Source: Bradyrhizobium mercantei (lineage in GTDB: Bacteria > Pseudomonadota > Alphaproteobacteria > Rhizobiales > Xanthobacteraceae). Taken from it: a stretch of 64,000 nucleotides of DNA. The stretch covers positions 488,774 to 552,773 of the forward strand of contig NZ_MKFI01000001.1 in NCBI RefSeq assembly GCF_001982635.1. Direction: 5' to 3'. The notes beneath the pieces are model-generated. The model had not been told where the DNA came from, did not search any database, and saw only the letters and a program-made list of their open reading frames with translations. Shown here piece by piece: positions 60,755-64,000 of this stretch; positions within the stretch are counted from its first letter, which is position 1, and the number at the start of each line of letters is the position of its first letter. Position numbers and translations under genes: made by a program.

Positions 60755-60880
60755 CACCTCTCCCTTGGGAGAGGTCGGCGCGTAGCGCCGGGTGAGGGTT
60801 TACGGTCCCTCGTTGGAGCTGCGGCCCCTCACCCGATTTGCTTCGCAAATCGACCTCTCCCCGATGGGGAGAGGTCAAGC
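60755..60880. repeat. Two-hairpin CTCTCCC palindromic element
   Basis: ACCTCTCCCTTGGGAGAGGT and GACCTCTCCCCGATGGGGAGAGGTC flank GGGTGAGGG / CCCCTCACCC and CGATTTGCTTCGCAAATCG. It is one of four large copies in the window, lying between convergent genes. Confidence 0.82.
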
Positions 60881-60916
60881 AGCTCCTGGCCAAGCCGACT
60901 CGATTCAAACTCTGCT

Positions 60917-61213
60917 CTAGAGCTGCGGCACGCCCTCGACGAAGAGCAGCCGGCGCTCCAGCGCGGTCGCGCGCAGCTTCAGCGCTTCGGCGTATTCAGC
61001 GGACGCGTACCATTCGCGCAGGCGCGCCATGGTCGGAAACTCGACGATGACGATTGCGTTGGGCGGCGGACCGCCCTCCACCACTTCAACGGCACCGCCG
61101 CGCACGATGTAGCGACCGCCATACTGTTCGATGGTTTTCGCCGCCAGCGTTCGATAGGCCTCGAACGCCGCGGGGTCCCGCATCTCGACTTCAGAAATCA
61201 CGTAGGCCGCCAT
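60917..61213 (-). CDS. DUF1330 family protein
   Basis: A 98-residue dimeric alpha-beta barrel protein. MAAYVISEVEMRDPAAFEAYR, the central GGRYIVRGGAVEVVEGG and the C-terminal IVEFPTMARLREWYASAEYAEALKLR are diagnostic for DUF1330. No reaction is established for the family. It starts 6 bases after the SDR stop, with GAGGCCGC as ribosome site, so both are one operon. Confidence 0.92.
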   Translation of the reverse strand: MAAYVISEVEMRDPAAFEAYRTLAAKTIEQYGGRYIVRGGAVEVVEGGPPPNAIVIVEFPTMARLREWYASAEYAEALKLRATALERRLLFVEGVPQL

Positions 61214-61219
61214 GCGGCC

Positions 61220-62014
61220 TCACGCGATCGTGTTGACGATGCCGCCCTCGGCCCGCAGCGCGGCGCCGTTGGTCGCGGAGGCCTGTTTCGAGCAGGCGTA
61301 GACGACGAGATTGGCGATCTCCTCGGTGCTGGCAAAGCGCTGCAACAGCGAGGTCGGCCGGTGCTGCTTGACGAAATTGGCGGCCGCCTCCTCGGCCGAC
61401 TGGCCGTTCTGCCTGGCGAGATCCTTGACGAAGGTCTCGACGCCTTCGGACATCGTCGGTCCGGGCAGCACGGAGTTGACGGTGACGGCGGTGCCCTTGG
61501 TCAACTCCGCAAGCCCGCGCGCGATCGCGAGCTGCGCGGTCTTCGTCATGCCGTAGTGGATCATCTCGGTCGGGATGTTGAGGCCGGACTCCGAGGAGAT
61601 GAAGACGATGCGGCCCCAGTTGCGCTTCAGCATGCCCTGCATGTACCCGCGCGACAGCCGCACGCCCGACATCACGTTGACTTCGTAGAAGCGGCTCCAG
61701 TCCTCGTCCGGAATGTCGAAGAACGGCTTCGGCTCGAAGATGCCGGCATTGTTGACGAGGATGTCGACCTCGGGCAGCGCCGCGAGCAGCGCCTTGCAGC
61801 CGGCTGCGGTCGAGACGTCGGCGGCAATGCCGCGGACCTTCGCGCCCGGCACCGCCTTGGTAATGGCGGCGACGGCTGCATCGACCTTGGCCTGACCGCG
61901 GCCATTGACCACGACCTCGGCGCCGGTCTCAGCGAGCCCTTTTGCAATGGCGTTGCCGATACCTGCGGTCGAGCCGGTCACCAGCGCAGTCTTTCCGGAA
62001 AGGTCGATTTTCAT
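61220..62014 (-). CDS. SDR family oxidoreductase
   Basis: A 264-residue classical SDR: TGSTAGIG (13-20), VNGRG, DILVNNAGIFEPK, SSESG with the catalytic Ser, and YGMTK with catalytic Tyr and Lys. The typical C-terminal PG motif follows (SVLPGPTMSEG). It reduces or oxidises a small carbonyl or alcohol with NAD(P)H; substrate unknown. AGGAGACCTCTCAA precedes the ATG. Forms a two-gene operon with the DUF1330 gene. Confidence 0.93.
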   Translation of the reverse strand: MKIDLSGKTALVTGSTAGIGNAIAKGLAETGAEVVVNGRGQAKVDAAVAAITKAVPGAKVRGIAADVSTAAGCKALLAALPEVDILVNNAGIFEPKPFFDIPDEDWSRFYEVNVMSGVRLSRGYMQGMLKRNWGRIVFISSESGLNIPTEMIHYGMTKTAQLAIARGLAELTKGTAVTVNSVLPGPTMSEGVETFVKDLARQNGQSAEEAAANFVKQHRPTSLLQRFASTEEIANLVVYACSKQASATNGAALRAEGGIVNTIA

Positions 62015-62419
62015 TTGAGAGGTCTCCTGTCAGCGGTGTCGGACATATTTGGATGCGCGCACGCCGATGCAACCGGGATTGAGACAGACGTATGCGCAAA
62101 TTGGCGGCAGTGCAGAGCGGCATCTCAGCACCGCCGGCGACCGATGACAACCATGTCGCGCGAATGACGCGTGCGGCGCGCTGCGTGCTTTCGTCGCTAT
62201 TCGAATTGTCCCGCGCAATCTTGGTTGATGCATCGTCTCTCCAGCCTTCATGCAATCTTCATATGAAACATCGCGCACACGCGGGTTGCTTTCACACATT
62301 GTCAATTGGCCACGGCTAAGCGTCGCCGCAAACAGCGCGAGCTGTTGTGTTGGCAACCGGACGCGCCCCTCACTTCGACAACGACGTCCGGAGCTCCGCG
62401 ACTGACAGGAATGCACCAG
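62015..62419. other. 405-base gap between the SDR and the chemotaxis receptor
   Basis: No gene supported on either strand. The region is AT-richer around 62205-62310, where the promoters of the divergent SDR operon and the receptor probably lie. I found no strong palindrome. Confidence 0.5.
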
Positions 62420-64000
62420 ATGTTCGTTGTGTCCAGGATGAAGCCGTTCGCCGCTGATGTCCTGAAGCGATTTCGTCCCAGCCTCAAAAGCCAGATCGCG
62501 ATGCTCGGGATCGGTGGCGTTGCCATCATCGGCGTCACCTGCCTCGGCGGCCTCGACTACGCGGCCCGTGTTCAGCGCGAGTCCGATGACAGCATGCGCT
62601 TCCGGGCGCAACTCTCCGAGCTCTCGGATGGCTTCCTGGAGACGCAGCAGATCGCGTCCCGCTTCCTGAAGTCGCGCGATGAAGGGCTCGTGAAGAAACT
62701 TTCCGGCCGTGTTGCCGACGAGATCGCCCTGCTCGACAGGCTCGAAGCTTTTGCTGCGACCGCGCCGGAAGGCGATCCGATCCGGCAGGTCGCGTCGCTG
62801 CGCAGTGGCATCAATCTCTACGCGACGCGGTTCCAGAATATCGTCGGCGCGCAACGCATCCTCGGCATGAACCCGAACGACGGCTTGCAGGGCAAGCTGC
62901 GCAATGCAGTCCAGCAATTCGAGACCAAAGTCGGACAGATCGATCAGCCGCGCCTGACCATCCTGCTGCTGACGATGCGCCGTCTCGAGAAGGATTTTGC
63001 GCTGAGCGGCGAAGAGCGGTTCGGCGACCAGCTCAACGAACGCGAGGACGAATTCGAGACCGCGTTGGCGGCGTCCACGCTGCCGGCGGATATGAAGGCC
63101 GAAACGCTCGGCCTCGCGCGCGCCTACAAGCTCGCCTTCGCCGGTTTCCTGGTCTCGCGCCAGACGCTCGACGATCAGATGGACGATCTGTCGCAGATCT
63201 TCGACCGCACCCGTCCCGCCCTGGTCAAGGTTGCCGAAGCGGCCAACGCCCGCGCCGAGCTCGCGCAGCAAAAGGCCGACGCTTTCAGGCAGACCTTCAC
63301 CTGGCTGATCGGGATCGTCGCCGTCGTCCTGACGCTGTTTGCCATCCTGTTCGGCCGGCGCGTCGCCGGCCTGATCAGCCGGATGAGCGCGGCGATGCGC
63401 CAGCTCGCCGATGGACAATTCGACGTCGTCCTGCCCGGCCTCGAGCGCAGCGACGAGATCGGCGGCATGGCGCGCGCGGTCGAGAGCTTCAAGACCAGGG
63501 CGCAGGACAAGGCGCGCGCCGAGCTCGACGCCCGGCGCGAGGAAGACCGCCGCGCGGCCGACCGGCACAGGGCCGAGCTGGCGCGGCTTGCGGCGGCGTT
63601 CGAGGCCAGCGCCGGCAACGTCATCGCCACGGTCTCGGCGGCCTCCGAAGAGCTTGCGGCCTCGGCCCGCGACCTCAGCGACACCGCCCATCACACCCAG
63701 GACCTGTCCGCCAATGTCGCGGCCGCCTCCGAAGAGGCTTCCGACAATGTCAGGCGGGTTGCGGCGGCGACCGAGCAGATGATCGCATCGGCTGCCGAGA
63801 TCGGACGCCAGGTCGGCGAATCCGCCAGTTTCGCCAGCGACGCCGTCGCCCAGGCACAGCAGACCGACGCGCGGATGGCGCAGCTCGCCTCCGCCGCCGA
63901 CCGCATCGGCAACGTGGTGCAGCTGATCGCTGCGATCGCACGGCAGACCAATTTGCTCGCGCTCAATGCGACGATCGAGGCCGCGCGCGCCGGCGCGGCA
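62420..64000 (+). CDS. Methyl-accepting chemotaxis protein, 3' end beyond the window
   Basis: A partial gene: the frame stays open to the last base, 527 codons. It begins MFVVSRMKPFAADVLKRF and has a first membrane helix (about 28-50). A helical periplasmic sensor domain (about 55-290) follows, with HBM-like features (LDDLSQIFDRT-type segment). The second helix and HAMP (about 295-370; GRRVAGLISRMSAAMRQLADGQFDVVLPGLERSDEIG) come next. The signalling domain starts near 400 (SAASEELAASARDLSDTAHHT) and reaches IAAIARQTNLLALNATIEAARAGAA, the conserved hairpin entry. The ATG has AGGA 9 bases upstream; an ATG three codons before overlaps it. Confidence 0.92.
   Translation, partial: MFVVSRMKPFAADVLKRFRPSLKSQIAMLGIGGVAIIGVTCLGGLDYAARVQRESDDSMRFRAQLSELSDGFLETQQIASRFLKSRDEGLVKKLSGRVADEIALLDRLEAFAATAPEGDPIRQVASLRSGINLYATRFQNIVGAQRILGMNPNDGLQGKLRNAVQQFETKVGQIDQPRLTILLLTMRRLEKDFALSGEERFGDQLNEREDEFETALAASTLPADMKAETLGLARAYKLAFAGFLVSRQTLDDQMDDLSQIFDRTRPALVKVAEAANARAELAQQKADAFRQTFTWLIGIVAVVLTLFAILFGRRVAGLISRMSAAMRQLADGQFDVVLPGLERSDEIGGMARAVESFKTRAQDKARAELDARREEDRRAADRHRAELARLAAAFEASAGNVIATVSAASEELAASARDLSDTAHHTQDLSANVAAASEEASDNVRRVAAATEQMIASAAEIGRQVGESASFASDAVAQAQQTDARMAQLASAADRIGNVVQLIAAIARQTNLLALNATIEAARAGAA

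Noticed and set aside
62092..62319. A possible 75-codon gene upstream of the chemotaxis receptor
   Set aside because: No ribosome site, no conserved features, and composition like intergenic sequence.

Overview
The window looks like chromosomal DNA of a Bradyrhizobium-type alphaproteobacterium (Nitrobacteraceae). The basis is high GC with strong third-position GC bias, a 1164-residue fused indolepyruvate:ferredoxin oxidoreductase, an ATP12-family chaperone, a Bug-type solute receptor, a GCG_CRPN-type small secreted protein, and several families of palindromic intergenic repeats typical of this group. This assignment is inference from content; there is no rRNA or other marker gene here. I count 58 protein genes and one gene remnant. 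I see no convincing tRNA, rRNA, CRISPR array, prophage or intact insertion sequence.

Layout. 0.1-7.7 kb: small secreted or hypothetical proteins, a VOC protein, a GrlR-like protein, a Tat-exported SMP-30 lactonase-type protein, a large PAS/HAMP sensor histidine kinase and a Bug-type receptor. 7.8-14.3 kb: a run of minus-strand genes (EamA permease, NUDIX, DapA-like aldolase, SDR, MaoC hydratase, DUF35 and thiolase); the last four read like a split acyl-CoA beta-oxidation set. 14.5-20 kb: a DUF3592-like membrane protein, then the indolepyruvate oxidoreductase. Its 3' end is duplicated downstream, and the two copies flank a lower-GC membrane-protein gene. 20-26.7 kb: triheme cytochrome c, TRIC channel, a PEP-mutase/isocitrate-lyase family enzyme with two small dimeric alpha-beta barrel proteins and a divergent ArsR regulator, and two small secreted proteins of odd composition. 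27-37.9 kb: acyl-CoA carboxylase beta subunit, a dienelactone-hydrolase-like protein, a MocR regulator divergent from an EamA permease, a class D beta-lactamase, an orphan FliK/FlhB-C pair and ATP12. 38.5-42.2 kb: an IclR regulator, a class V aminotransferase-fold enzyme and a dicarboxylate/amino-acid symporter. 42.5-49 kb: a translationally coupled multicopper oxidase and phospholipase C/acid phosphatase-type phosphoesterase, then a secreted MBL-fold hydrolase and a secreted amidohydrolase. 49-56.4 kb: RluC, an esterase, RarA, a DegP/Q protease and an OprO/P-type porin. 56.6-64 kb: a HxlR regulator divergent from a quinone-oxidoreductase-like enzyme, a kinase-like phosphotransferase paired with a lipocalin-like (CrtC/AttH-type) protein, an SDR/DUF1330 pair, and the start of a methyl-accepting chemotaxis protein cut by the window end.

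Most of the window is ordinary chromosomal housekeeping and catabolism. The most unusual points are the duplicated 3' end of the indolepyruvate oxidoreductase around a foreign-looking ORF, the TAATG-coupled multicopper oxidase/phosphoesterase pair with a Pho-box-like site upstream, the phosphotransferase/CrtC-like pair, and the His/Trp/Arg-rich Tat-exported protein. I do not see a clearly new defence or mobile system.
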